Positions 13,177-25,260 are shown, counted from the first letter of the stretch. The stretch: 64,000 nucleotides of DNA from Trochalopteron elliotii (GCA_024734555.1 JANPWX010000056.1:155616-219615), one strand, 5' to 3'. Numbers and translations: made by a program. The notes: generated from the sequence alone by a model not told the origin.

Positions 13177-13607
13177 GACAGAACCACACAATCATTTAGG
13201 TTGGAAAATACCCTTTTAGTCCAGCCATTAAGCTGACACTGCCAAGCCCGTGACTCAACTATGTCCCTAAGTGCCACATCTACACCTCTTTTAAATCTCT
13301 CCAGGGATGGTGACTGGGCAGCCTGTTCCAGTGCTTGACATTCCTTTCACTGAAGAAGTTTTTCCTAATGTCTGATCTAAACCTCCCATGGCACAGCTCT
13401 GGGCCACTTCCTCTCATACCTTCACTTGTAAACTTGAGAGAAGTCACTGATCCTCACCTTGTTCCAGCCTCCCTCCAGGTAATTGTAGAGAGCAATAAGG
13501 TCTCCCCTGAGCCTCCTTTTCTCCGGAATTAGCACTATCAGTTCCCTCAGCCTCTCCTCATCAGACTTGCTCTCCAGACTTTTCACCAGCTTCATTGCCC
13601 TTCTGTC
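13177..13607 (-). mobile_element. CR1 LINE, 5'-truncated 3' fragment
   Basis: Read on the minus strand, this is a typical avian CR1 end. A degraded reverse-transcriptase C-terminus includes [19 protein letters not shown] (encoded within about 13467-13523). Next come segments matching RLDIRKNFFTERV...HWNRLP, then a 3' tail TTCCAACCTAAATGATTGTG that contains a decayed ATTCTATG octamer near 13180. The 5' end is lost after about 13607, where similarity stops near TGCCCTTCT. The frame is interrupted by stops and indels, so the copy is inactive. Divergence looks moderate by eye. CR1 is the dominant LINE of birds and other sauropsids, which supports the assignment of the host. Confidence 0.93.
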
Positions 13608-15946
13608 AGTTCATGAAGAATTTTTTGGAACAAGTTGTGCCAATGTACAATTTAAAGGTCAAAACTTCCTAAAGTTTAACCTGAAGTTGACACACTTGGG
13701 AGAGGCAGACACCCTGCTTTCTTTATGCCTGTGAAAAATGTAGAAACTTGCTCCATGTCCCTGGATGTTTTGGGGTTTTTACCATAATTCAGCTGTGCTA
13801 ACCTTGACTTCCCTTTGCCTGAGCAACAAGGGAGCATCTTGATGTAAGGCCTTTGCATGTGTAGTTTACAGAGCAAATCACTGTGTGAGGGGAAGGCATG
13901 AGAAAATTAGGTTCTAAGACAGCGTGCCATAAATCTTGCTTTATAGGACAGGATGCTCTGGGTCTCTAGAATTATCTTGTTATAAAGGCAATGAGATAGA
14001 AAAGCAAATAGTGGCTCAGTTTTGAAGCACTCCGGTCCCTTGGACGGGTAAAAGAAATTTCTCTCCACTCTGTCAGCCAAAATGCATTGCTCTGTGCCCA
14101 AAAGTGCTTCCCCATGTGCATGTACTGCACACACTTATCTCCCATGTGCAGGAGCATTTGATGCTCTGCCATCTCACTGGGGCGAACGTGCTCTGTTCCT
14201 CCTTCCTCTCTAATGAGATTCTGCTTTGCCACAGACCTTGTCAGAAGCTAATTATAACAAATGTTTGGAGATATTTGCTCCAGAATAACCTTTGGCTCTA
14301 AGATGGATCGCTTGTGTGAGGCAGGTCCCCTGGCAGAGCCCTGGAGATCAAGTTCTGCTTCAGAACAATGTCTAAGATTCAATAGTGGCTCTGTGTGCTC
14401 GGCTGACCAAGTTTGGCAGTTTCTGATTGATTTCTTTTCCTCTTCAAGCCTTGCCTGTCACGATCAGCTAATTAAAAGTGCAGTAATCTGATATAATCTC
14501 TTTCCCAGTTGGTGCGGCAGTTGGCTCTCGAACAGAAATAATTGATTTGTAAACTGCCAAACCTCAGACATTTAGACTTGCATTGTCTCCTCTAAACCAT
14601 GTCTAACAGGCAAAATTTGTCTCCTGATACGTCAAATGACCCACACAACAAAATTAATTTAGCTTTCACTGCTATGGAGAATCAATAGAATAGAAATAGA
14701 TAAATTTTAAAATGTAATAAAAGTCTGGAGGAAAAGCAAATAAACATGGCTATGGTCTGTGCAAAGTCAGCAGTGTTGTCACCATTTGACTCCCCTCACT
14801 TTTTCTACTGCTGTTATTGAAGAAGAGATAGTTACCTTTCCAATGTGATTGTTTTTACACTTCAAATCACACTTTTTTTTTTTTTTTTTCCTTTTTCAAA
14901 TACAGTTCAAACCTCATGTGACATGTATGGCTCTCAGTGGCTGGTGACCCAAGCAATAGAATCCTTCTGCCAAGAAACAATAACAACCTTGGTTATGTTT
15001 TCTTACATTAAGCATTCTCCTTTAATATTAAGAATAGGATATCATTACTTAAGTATCCTTAATGTCAGCCAATACCTCCTTTTTTGTAGGATGCAGATGT
15101 CTGTGTTAAAAAGGGTCAAAGTGTCATAAAAAGAACAGCACTGGAATAAGGTACTGAAATTGCTATACCACAGAATTTTCTAGCAGAGGTATCTGCTGCC
15201 TCCTGAAGTTCAGTTCTTAATTTTCCAACCTGACATTGAGCACGAGTGTCTGTCTGTTTTCCTCTAAGTTTGTAAATGAAGAAAAAGTAAACCAATTATG
15301 GAAGTGTTTAATGGATCAGATTATCAGAGTTCTTAGAAAGCCGTCTGCTTTTACAGTCATCTTAAACCATACCTGAAGCAGTCCGTTTTTGAGGAATAAA
15401 GCTGTGGTTTTCCAAATGCTCTAGAAAACATGTCACTGTACAGCAGGAGTATGTCTGTAATAAATCTGCTTCTTTGGGGACTTTGCCCTTTTTTGTTCGC
15501 TGCAAAATGTTTTCTTTTACATCTTTTGTCCCGGTAGTAAATCAGCATTTAAACGCTGGTTTAGCCTGGGTTGAAAAGGCCTGTATCCCTCTGCCAGGAG
15601 GCCACAAGCCCTGTCACCCCGGGGCAGCCCCAGATGGTCAGTTCCATTCCTGCATCAGTGTGTGCAGTGCCTCAGGGCAGAGTATATAAAATAGGTCTAG
15701 ATAGAACTATCAAACTGTGTCAGATTATGTCTATATTTATGTATTTGCATGAGTGCATGTATCCAGTATATACAGATGTCTATTTCTGTGTATCACATAC
15801 ATATGTGTGTTATATGTGCACATACACGCTAAATTTCAACCATATTAAAGACTGGATTCTGGGCACAGCAGTTGATTTTTTTTGCCTCTTTATCTCTCAT
15901 GCTTTTATTTTCCATGAGTGGTCTCTAGTTTTGTATGTGATTTCAG
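13608..15946. other. Gene-free DNA with candidate regulatory stretch
   Basis: No exon is supportable. T17 (14873-14889), followed by CTTTTTCAAATACAG, imitates a splice acceptor but has no convincing coding continuation. Around 14250-14560 the DNA becomes less AT-rich and keeps several CpGs. It includes GAACAATG (SOX-like) and CAGCTAATTAAAAG (homeodomain TAATTA core), a composition typical of developmental enhancers. This is inference only. Confidence 0.4.
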
Positions 15947-15972
15947 TTAAAGTACTACAAGTAGTACTTTAA
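15947..15972. repeat. Near-perfect 26-bp palindrome
   Basis: Arm TTAAAGTACTAC (15947-15958) and arm GTAGTACTTTAA (15961-15972) are exact reverse complements separated only by AA. It could extrude as a cruciform. A hairpin RNA is less likely with a two-base loop. AATAAA follows at 15978-15983. No function is implied. Confidence 0.85.
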
Positions 15973-16216
15973 ATATAAATAAAATTTACAAGTGAAATGG
16001 TTCACCTCCTAAGGGATTTGAATGTGAGATTCACACCATTAAAGGATTTAACTCTGATCTAGTAGCTTTTAATGTCCCACTAGCTCTTAAATGCACTAAA
16101 ATGACAGTAGCTGAAGCATATGGATGGGTTTGAGATGTTCAGATGGACAAAGCCTATTTAATTAGATATATATTCTATTCTGCATGTAAATTCAATTCAA
16201 GACAATACTTCTTGTG

Positions 16217-16292
16217 GTAAATATCTAAGATATCTAAATCTAATATCTAAATATCTGTTTTTCTAAGATTTCTAATATCTAAATGTCTAGAT
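16217..16292. repeat. AT-rich ATATCTAA-type degenerate repeat
   Basis: Multiple close copies of ATCTAA or TATCTAA occur here. The clearest pair is TCTAATATCTAAATATCT (16239-16256) and the same 18-mer with one change at 16271-16288. This is low-complexity slippage-type DNA. Confidence 0.7.
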
Positions 16293-16464
16293 TTCCTCCA
16301 AAGATGTGCTCTCTCCCCAGATATACAAAATCTTGAGTTCATCTTTAATCAACGACAAAACTGTAGAGATTTCAAAGTTGCATTTGATGCTTTCCCTCTG
16401 TTAGAGTGAGGCATCTACATCAACTACAGATTTAATTCGGCCAACTTTTTTTTTTCCCCCCGAA

Positions 16465-16503
16465 ATTCTTAGCATAATTCTTGGCATAATTCTTAGTATA
16501 ATT
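16465..16503. repeat. 12-bp tandem repeat, three units
   Basis: ATTCTTAGCATA (16465-16476), ATTCTTGGCATA (16477-16488) and ATTCTTAGTATA (16489-16500) are consecutive, each differing from the first by no more than one base; a partial ATT follows. It is a small minisatellite-like expansion. Confidence 0.85.
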
Positions 16504-19500
16504 AAAAAAAAATCCAGAAATGAGAGCAGGACATCAAAGCTCAGCCAAATTAGCTGATGGTATTCATCAATACAGTAATCTGCCCATTTTTATATGTAGG
16601 CCATAATGGTTTTGTATGATGTACAAAAGTGATTTTTTTTTTTTTTTTGCTTAAGTGGAAATATTAACTTATAAACCCCTCCTATACTGAGATTCCTCTC
16701 TATTCTATATCTGTGACTAGAGGTATATTATCTTCTGGGCTAGATAAATTAGTGTTTTGCCTCACCCTGAGAAATGTATCATGAACAATATTTCCATGTT
16801 GTCCCACTGTCAAAAGTTTTAAAAATCAATATTTTTCTGTATTTACCTGTGCAATAAAGTATCAAAATCTGAATCATGTTTTAAGAAAAACAAAAATATA
16901 TAATTACCTCTAAAATGAAAGGGCATAAATTATCCCTAATTGTCATATATCCTTCTCATCTACAATGAGGAGGACAACATTATTTCCAGCATAGCCTAAA
17001 TCATGTTCCTGAGTCGAGCCAAATGACATTGAGGAATTAGTTACTGAGGCATTCAAAGTGACTACACAAAGATTTCCTAAAGGACTGGTATGGATTAATC
17101 ATGACATCTCAAGGTGTTACCCTTAATAGGATTTCCAAAGATTTATCTATGAGTAAATTTTGAGCTCATGAATATCATGTGAATCTGGGTGTATTTTCCC
17201 ATTACAGCTCTAGCAACAGAGACTTGCCTGGTTTTCAGGTTGTTAGTGACTATGAATGGCTGCTGGTAATTTTAAAGATCTGCCATTTATTCAATAAATA
17301 GTGAAGTTTTTCAGCCTGAAAGCTGAAATTACACTACCTGGAGATTTCTATATAGATATGAGCCATATATAATAGGACGTGCTTTTCAGAGTGAAAGAAC
17401 TGAATTGTATGAAGATTTAGTGCTCTGGAAAATTAATGTCTCTAACACTGGTTATCAGGTTATTTGTTGTGCGGCTACACATCTATTTGATCAAGATAGT
17501 TCAAATAAATAATCAGTGGGATTTGTAATCTATGGGGATTCATTGAGCCCTGTGATAGAAATGAAAAAGAGAGATTCTAGAAACTTTGGTTTGGCTTCCT
17601 TTAGAGAAAGAGTATGAATGAAAAGCATTTTTCACATGTAGGTATTACTGTGAAATTGACTTTAAGGAAGAACCTAAGAGTATTGAGGAAAAAAAATCAC
17701 TGAACAAAAGATACTGTGATAACTTGAAATCCAGTTCTACCTCAAAAAATAACAAACTATTCATAAATCTAAATGAACACATTAGAAGAAACAATAAAGA
17801 GCAGCAGACTATGCCTGGTGTTTTGTCCACTCTTTGGACTGCTTTTTAAAGTAATTAAATCTTCACAAATTATTTTTACATCTTTTGACCATTGGCACAT
17901 ATACACAATGTGACTTGAGCATGATGTATAGATTTAACTGTGATAATTGTATTTTTACTGAGACAAAGGCCTCAGTCTTGCAAACACGATTTACTTTCAG
18001 AGCAAATAAAATGCTCGTCTTCATAAATCAAAGCCTCTAAAAATAAACATCTATTTTAATTCATTTGAGACATAGTTTGAGTTTTATGTGGGGTTCCTTT
18101 ATGCCAAGTTATCATAACGTTACCACTCATGGTGAAGGGATGGGTATCAGCTCTTTCTGTCACTGCTGATGTCCCATACTGCTACAGGCATGGTTCAGTA
18201 CCTAAGAGCAGACTGACTTTACCTGAATTACTGATTCCTTGGTCTGGCAGCCACACTGGTCATAATATCCATCAACTTTGGGCAGAATGAGTTTCCATTT
18301 TGAAAGCTCTGTTCTTTCTGTGAGCCCAGAGTGTTGTAAAACTGCTTTTATGGCCCTTGTAAGTGGGATCATCAAGGTGTAGGGTGTATGCCAGCATCAA
18401 ATGCTGACTTTGGCCTCTGCATCTCTGTTAATGTGGCTCTCAGATTAACAGCTAATCCTCAATTAATCCTTAGATTTACTTATGTCTGTCACCTCTACTG
18501 GCTGTGACCAGAACTTTAAATTAAAGGTGCTCATCCCTGGTTTTACTCGCAAAGATGAGCATGAGACATCAGCAAAAAATGATTGCAAACCTCAACTCTC
18601 AGCTTCTGGAGTCTGCAATGAGTTGGGTTTTGTGAGAGAATTGGCAATTTTGAAGGCACAGTCATGAAATCTGTCAGACAGTTGATCTGAATTGATAGAA
18701 TTCCACTGAAAATAATACAGTAAAGATACTTTGTAATATTTGAGGGCCTAGAAACCTAGATGTAAATGTTTGTCTTTTGGATAAGAAGAAATAAAGGGAA
18801 AAAGAGTTAAATATTTGTGTATTTATAGATGTGTGTGCATGAAGATATAGAAAGATCAAAACAGATTGTAGAAGCAAGTTTATATCCACACTATTAGAAA
18901 ATAGCTAGAAAACAGTGTTTTAGCAGCCTATCTTTTTTGATTCATACTTCCAACACCAAACCTTACCCTCTGTAAAAGTAAAAAAGAAAAAAAACAAAAT
19001 ATTCTCTCCTACTACCATTATTTTTAAATCTATCAATAAGTTCAAAAAGAGCAGCTTTGAACCGTGCTGCTTTGGTTTTTCTTTCATCAGGCATTGGGAA
19101 ACTGTCAAAACAAATAAGCATTACACTTTTATAAAATACATAATTACATAATGAGTGCTTGCACATACCCTAACCCAATACAATATTCACATCGCCCTTC
19201 TTCAGACAGGATATAAAAAGGAGCTGATAAGTACAGGGAAAAAAAACCCCACCAGTGTCATTCTACACCTAAACCAAAAACCCTTCTGGTGTCCCCAGAC
19301 ATTTCAAAATGGTGAGAATAAGAAGTTCTCTCTGCACAGGGTGCTGCCTTCCTGCAGTGAACAGACAAGAATTCCCCCCAGGATTTCTGGGGGGGAAATT
19401 GCAAAGAGATTGTTTCTCTATGGGCACTCAGGTGCTTTTCCACATCCTCACCAGGGATGGTCCAGCATCCCTAAACAGTTGGGATTAGCATCCCTTTGGC

Positions 19501-20051
19501 ACACACTGTCAGTGCCCTCCGTGAGAATTGCCATTACTGGTGATTCAGGCTGTGACAATGTGAAAATCAAACCCACCCTGACGTGAGTGAGGCCTGTTCC
19601 TGCTGTGTGTGCCACCCACCCTGGCCTGGAGCTGCTCACACACAGGGACAGGGGCAGAGTGACCCAGCCCTTTGCCAGCACAGGGGTCATTGAGGCCCTG
19701 GGGGTGCTGCAGGGACCATCGACGTTCAAAAATGAATATTCAAAAGGGCCAGCTGCCTTCCCAGATCCTGTGGTCCGGAGTCTGGTAACATATACATAAT
19801 ATTAAATAGTGAGAAAGAAGCTTTCTCCCCTAGTTGGCCCTCATTTTTTTAATTACACAGTTTTGAAAAGGTGTTGAAGAGGTGCTAATCTGAGTAATTA
19901 TTGTTTATTGCAGAGTATTGTTAAATCAAGCACTGCAGAGAAGCAAAACACTACCCAGTGATTCCCTGTTCTTTTAACTCTTTCTTACTAAAAATCTTGT
20001 TTAAATTTTGAACACTATGAGGGCAGACTATTTTCTATTTATTATAATAAT

Positions 20052-20060
20052 TTATTTCAG
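20052..20060. repeat. Left copy of 9-bp direct repeat flanking the CpG-rich block
   Basis: TTATTTCAG here is repeated exactly at 21293-21301. The two copies bracket the CpG-rich block and could be a target-site duplication. In AT-rich DNA a chance 9-mer match at this distance is possible. Confidence 0.4.
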
Positions 20061-21292
20061 TATTTTTTTGCCACATTTCGGGATGTTATTTCTACACTAT
20101 TGGCTGTTCCAGTAAGCTCAGGTTTCAGTGGATGGAAGACATCAGGCTCAGGTGTGGCCTGTGGGTGAGATCCTGCGGTAGGACTGCACCCTTAAACAAT
20201 TATAAATCTTTTTCTTGGGCGGAAGAGGATTCTGTTATGGTTATGGCATATGAGAGAAATGGTATACAATAGCAACAATATAATGAGAAATAAATGAGAT
20301 ATAAACCTTAAGGTGGGGAGGAGCTCTGCCAATAGTGAGCTACTGTAGGGTGCACATTATTGAGGATCTGGTAGGATCTGCTTCCTTCAAAAGCTTTGGT
20401 GTTACCCAGTGCTGCTGGGCCTGATGACTCGGTTAATTGGTACCCCTGTAATGAACCCCTAGAGTATTCTAGCACTTGAATAAGTGACTGCTGAAAGACT
20501 CAGTATTGCGTGTGGCCAGCTTTTTAAAGTTTTGTTATGTATATTTACCGCTTAAGCGTCTAAAGTAGCAAATCATTGCTATTCATTGTTGTCCTCCGTA
20601 GCTGGTTGAGGTTAACAGCTTGAATTTCTTCTGTGCGTGCTGCTGCTTGACCGATCCGAACTTCTGTAGCAGGGTGTGTTAATGTTGCTTCACCTTTATA
20701 GGTAGGAAAAGCTGGCCTAACTCACATCTGCGTTTGTCGGCAGGATGCCGCCAGAGTAGTTCTTCCCTAGACAGAGTTTATTGAGAGAGCCCTGCTTTTC
20801 AAAAATCAGTTAAATTTTTACAGAGCTTCTTTTCCCTTTTCCAAGATTGTAATGGAGATGGTGATCTATGGTTTTGGGGGATAGTGCAAGTATGTTTAAA
20901 CCAGAAACTTGTTTGATTCCGGCTGTGCTGAGTGAATCCAGTGAAACTGTTCCGCAGTGCACTTGAGGTGATGGACAGGTTGTCACAAATAACTTCAGGA
21001 TTTTTCACTTTGGCGTGGTACAACGCCCTGCTTGTTCTGTGAGCCAAGAGTCAAGGTGACTTGAGTTCTTAAGCCCTGTCCTTTGGTATGGAGAACGCAT
21101 TCCGAGAAAAGTGTTCTGATTCGATGTGCCTGCTGCTTTTGTCAGATACTCACCACGAGTGTGTCCTGTTGAAGGCATTGGTGTTTGCCTTCGGTGACAT
21201 CTGATCCAGTTATTCCCGAAGCGCTCAGGTGTCACTTGCTCAGTTTCTCAACGAGTTGGTACATTTTTCACCTGGTAAAAAGCCTGAAATTC
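20061..21292 (-). other. CpG-rich, insertion-like block; possible retroposed copy of unknown origin
   Basis: About 26 CpGs fall in 1.23 kb, against about four in the next kilobase. Read on the minus strand, the block ends in GGCAAAAAAATA (20061-20072) directly before the 9-bp repeat. AATAAC, one change from a polyadenylation signal, lies 15 bases before the A run. That arrangement resembles a retroposed RNA copy.

Open minus-strand segments lie at 21005-21235 (77 codons, e.g. YLTKAAGTSNQNTFLG), 20799-21047 (83 codons), 20563-20721 (53 codons, e.g. THPATEVRIGQAAARTEEIQ) and 20308-20499 (64 codons). The last two share a frame but are separated by stops; the other two are in different frames. 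No continuous gene is present and I recognise no protein family. It could instead be non-coding RNA sequence, a decayed viral or LTR fragment, or a retained CpG island. A direct hit to any known family would settle it. Confidence 0.4.
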
Positions 21293-21301
21293 TTATTTCA
21301 G
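21293..21301. repeat. Right copy of 9-bp direct repeat flanking the CpG-rich block
   Basis: TTATTTCAG matches 20052-20060 exactly. The flanking bases differ on both sides, as expected at the limits of a target-site duplication, but chance remains possible. Confidence 0.4.
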
Positions 21302-24300
21302 GGTCTTCGATAGGCATTGCATAGAAATAGAATATATTCTGTAAAAAGCATAACTGGAAAAATAAAGTTGACTTGTTAGAATCTCTGCTACAATGAAATG
21401 GTGCTAACAAAGCAGAGCTCTGTGACAGCTCTAGGATAATGTAACCTTGTGGAGGGTTGAACAGGAGAGGAAAAGCTGTAAAATTCCTGCCTTAATACAT
21501 TATGGTGATTCAAGGTCAGACCATTTTGATTCGGGTCATTTGTTATAGCAACACCAGCAATGATGATACTTTTACTTTTTACGCTTCAGAAATCTATAGT
21601 GCTAAAATGCATTTCTTTATATAAATCTTTGCAAATAAAAGGTGAAACAAGTATAATTATCAAATATCAGTGCCTTGTGGTTCTCAGCTTAGTGTATGAA
21701 GGGGGAAGAATTCAGCCAGAGTGAGTTTCTCCAAAGGCTGTTGCTTTAATTGTTGTGTTTTAAATCTGTGGAAAATAATTCTGCCTGTGATATGAGTTTT
21801 TGAAATTGCTTATATGGTGAGGAATATTTTCCTCTTTTCTGCATTTTTTTTTCCTGAAGGAGATAAGTTTTTGTTCTAAATTCAAAGTTATCTTTCTGAA
21901 TTATGAATATCAGTTGTTTACATAGCTCTCTCTTGCTAAAAGACACTGATTTGCTGCTGGAATGTTCTAAAATGACCTTCTCCCAACTTCTGTGTTAATC
22001 AGCTTTTCTTCACAATAGAACATTTAGCAATATCAAATAATAGTTTCAGACAAGCTTTCACACTAAAAACCCCCTGTTCTGAACTACTAATTAGTAATTT
22101 TAACGTTTCATTTGGTTTTTACCTTATATATTCTATTTGTGGTATGACACGATATTTAACACAATTATGCACTTCTGAATGTTTTAAGAACAGAAAAAAA
22201 TGTATATAGCTACTGTTAAGAAATAATTATTTTATTTACATGTTTGGATCCCTTGGGGAAAATGGGGTGACAGGTATTTCCCAGAAATCTTGCCCATGGG
22301 CCAGGCAGTAAGGTTAGTATCATTCTCACCCCTGAGATCCAGCTGTATGCACATTTTCAATTAATATGTGAGTGTTCTCAACAGGACTTATATGTGCTCA
22401 ACTGTGGAAAAAAAAGGGAAAAATAAATAAACATAAAGGAGCAACATTGCTACAATGAAATTAAAACACTTGATTAAAAGGAGGGTAAACACACAGCTCA
22501 AAGCTGATTTCCATTATTCCAGCTGCTTCCTATCTCATCTTGTTTAATTTCATCGCAATCATGATTTTTTTAATGCAAAGCCCAAACAGACCCAAATGTA
22601 GACACAAGTGATACTAGACTGGACTGCTCTGGATTCCTTCATTATGTCATTGTTGACTACATAAATTTCAGCAAATCTGAATTTCTTTAGGATCATATAA
22701 GTACTTCAGATCCATATCTACCTGTACATTGTTTGTCTCTGATTCCTGATGGATTCAGTTGACTTTAAGTTATTTAAACCTCAAATTTTAAGTGATGTTA
22801 AGTAAAATATTGTCTCCTGTTTGTCTTGGAGTTTTTGACTGTGTGTGTAAGTGCTCCTCTGAGGCTTTTTTTTTTCTGGATTTTTGCTGGTTTAAGAAGG
22901 AATACAAGGAGGATTCTAGCTTAAGATGTGTTTGGAATAGGAGGAGAGAAGGTGGGGAAGAGACTGAAGTAGCTGTAGCTAATATTTTTTCTTTAGAAAG
23001 GCTTAATTTTGGTCTGGGAACATGACTTTTAATCTCACTCTTGATAGCCTTGCTCCTGGGAATTCAAAACTTGATGAGAAAGGCATTATCCATAGCACTG
23101 TGGGCCAGAAAGAGGAAAATCTGAGACTCCATCAAAAGGAAATTCTAACTGTTGTAAAGGAAAATGCTACAACAAAAGCCAACTTTGAGGATTAAATTTA
23201 TATAATTATGGAGTGTAACAATGCAGAACACAGTAATTTCTTTAGCTTCTGACTGTATTGTCTGAGTCTTTGTCATACCAAAGTCCTTTTTTTGCACCTA
23301 GCAAAGAACCATTCATGGCAGACAGGGAACAAATTGCTGTGCTTTCACAAGCTTAAAATTTGTGAAGTCATGATGTGAAGAAAGTTCTTACTAGAAGAAC
23401 ATGTAAAATTGCTGTGTGTATGAGTGAGATACATAATACTTTTTGTTATATAAATTAGGATTATATTGAAGGTTAATTTTGACTGATGTATGATGATTCA
23501 AATTGTTGAAAGCAGCTCTTCAGTCTTGGAGTGTTTATCTCTGGGTGTCATTATTTCAAAGCTGAGAGAATGCCCATCATATAGATTTCACAAATGGCCA
23601 CTGTCATTTGATAATAAAGCATACCATTAATTGTATAAATATGATGGCTGACATTATCTTAAATATGTAGTGGAAAAAAACATGCAGTTGTGATCTACCT
23701 TGGAAAAAACATTTTACATTAAATTTTCTTTTGATTTTCTTTTTGTTGGATGACAGGAGGGTTTGATATGCTATAAAGTTTTAATCTTTTCAAAACATTC
23801 ACAAGTAGAACCACTCCAGAATAAATTTGGTAATCTCATAAGGAAATTTTAGTTGTAGTTCAAGTTTACCACTTTGAGGTGGAGCTCTTCAGTGGCGCCT
23901 AGGTTTTTAGGCTGTGAGTAATTGTGCTTTTCATCTTTATTTGTAGTGGAAAGGGCACCAGAATCAACAACAACTTTATTGAATCAGAGTTGGATTTTTT
24001 TTTCTAGCCAATGCCCATCAAGGTACAGGTGAGCTCTTGCTGAACTAAGCTGCTGATTTACAATGTATTTTAGTCTAACAGGATTTGTACTAACTAGGAA
24101 TTCTTAAACCTTGTTTTCTTTCTTCAGAGAAATAAAAAATAAAATTGGCAATGGTTAGTGTTGGTCATTTTCTCCAGGGTTTGAGTTTGCACCATTTTAT
24201 ACCACAGGAAAAGAAATTCAAACTAACTTTTTTTGGAAGGTGGGTGCTCAAAGCATTTTCAAGTATGCAGCCTTACTTTGTGCCTTCATAAGGGGTGGAG

Positions 24301-25166
24301 TACTTCCAGTGCAAGTGACTTTTGTAGATGAATTAGCTGTATTTTGTCTTCCTGGTCAAAAACCAACTTGGTGTCACAATGATGGTGTGCATGAACCTAC
24401 CATGTGAATAATAGGCATTGTTTTAAAAAGTCAAAAAGCACACTCGTCTCTCGACATGAAGCAAGCAAACAAGCTCCTAATCATAGAAGGGACTAAAGAG
24501 CAATGAAAATCTGACATTGTATTGCTGGCTGTCTGCATTATTTTTGACTCAGACATGCTGGAATGATCTTTCACATTTTTTGTTTTCAAGCTATAACAGT
24601 TTAATTTTTATAATCCTTGCCCCTGCTCTCTTATCTTCTAGCCAATACTGTGATTTCAGTTAGTAGTTCAGTCATTTATTTTTTTGCTCACATGCTGTCT
24701 CACAATGTCTGAAGATAATTTGTGCATATTCACAGTGAATTCTCTGAAAATATCTTTATTGACTACAAAGAAGAGCTTTCTTTTGTCTAAATAGCAAGCT
24801 TCAATCCAGGCTTTGAACTGAAGTTACTGTGAAGTTACCATTGACTGCTCAAACTTGTGATTTTCCCTTAGAAGCTGTTTTGTGAAAGAGCTGATACAGG
24901 ACTAAAAGCACCCCAGTCCTATTTATTACTCTGTGCTGACTTCCAGCTGGTTTTTCTCTGCTACTGGTTTATTCATTTTTACAACTGCCTTGAGAGTCCA
25001 CATAGCCACTTTGATGCTTGAATTTGGCTCAGCCTGATGTGACCTTTGCACATTATTCTGTGTTTTGCATGGAATTCTTTGTTTCTTCACTCTTAAAAGT
25101 CTGGAAACCCATCATATACCTTCAGACCACTTCTGTTATTTACCTCATAATTCTGCATTTCAGCGA
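21302..25166. other. Gene-free AT-rich DNA
   Basis: CpG frequency drops sharply on leaving the block to the left. I see no exon, RNA gene or named repeat. The longest open frame (22792-23025) is 77 codons and unremarkable. Confidence 0.55.
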
Positions 25167-25175
25167 GTAGCAATT
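25167..25175. repeat. Left target-site duplication of the 25.2-kb CR1
   Basis: GTAGCAATT here recurs at 25252-25260. The similarity continues with TTAAT on this side and AAT on the other, so the duplicated target was about 9-14 bp. Confidence 0.65.
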
Positions 25176-25180
25176 TTAAT

Positions 25181-25251
25181 CACAGAGTCATAGAATGGCT
25201 TGGGTTGGAAGGGGCTTTAAGGATCATCTGGTTCCAACCCCCTGCCATGGG
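25181..25251 (-). mobile_element. CR1 LINE, very short 3' end
   Basis: On the minus strand this reads CCATGGCAGGGGGTTGGAAC, then the passerine-type CR1 3' end with CCTTCCAACCCAAGCC and ATTCTATGACTCTGTG. Only about 71 bases survive, so reverse transcription stopped almost at once. It keeps the conserved terminal octamer region and is little diverged, so it is a fairly recent insertion. Flanking direct repeats are listed separately. Confidence 0.92.
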
Positions 25252-25260
25252 GTAGCAATT
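25252..25260. repeat. Right target-site duplication of the 25.2-kb CR1
   Basis: GTAGCAATT abuts the truncated 5' end of the CR1 fragment and duplicates 25167-25175. Confidence 0.65.

Larger units (their letters stand above)
15973..20051. other. Gene-free AT-rich DNA
   Basis: Apart from the two AT-rich repeat patches listed separately, this stretch holds a T16 run (16633-16648) and, from about 19330 to 19760, a noticeably GC-richer segment with no recognisable exon or repeat family. Open frames of up to 143 codons (19155-19586) lie over simple pyrimidine- or purine-skewed DNA and show no domain. Confidence 0.5.

Noticed and set aside
13335..13532. Plus-strand open frame of 65 codons
   Set aside because: It lies antisense within the CR1 LINE; it is a shadow of the element.
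14873..14905. T17 plus CTTTTTCAAATACAG resembling a splice acceptor
   Set aside because: Poly-T runs are common here, and the following sequence has no coding character or donor I can support.
19155..19586. 143-codon plus-strand open frame in a GC-richer patch
   Set aside because: Peptides from overlapping frames on both strands look equally plausible, so the frame is not informative.
20061..21292. Assignment of the CpG-rich block to a specific endogenous virus or LTR
   Set aside because: I could not identify LTR boundaries, a primer-binding site or a diagnostic viral motif; naming a family would be a guess.
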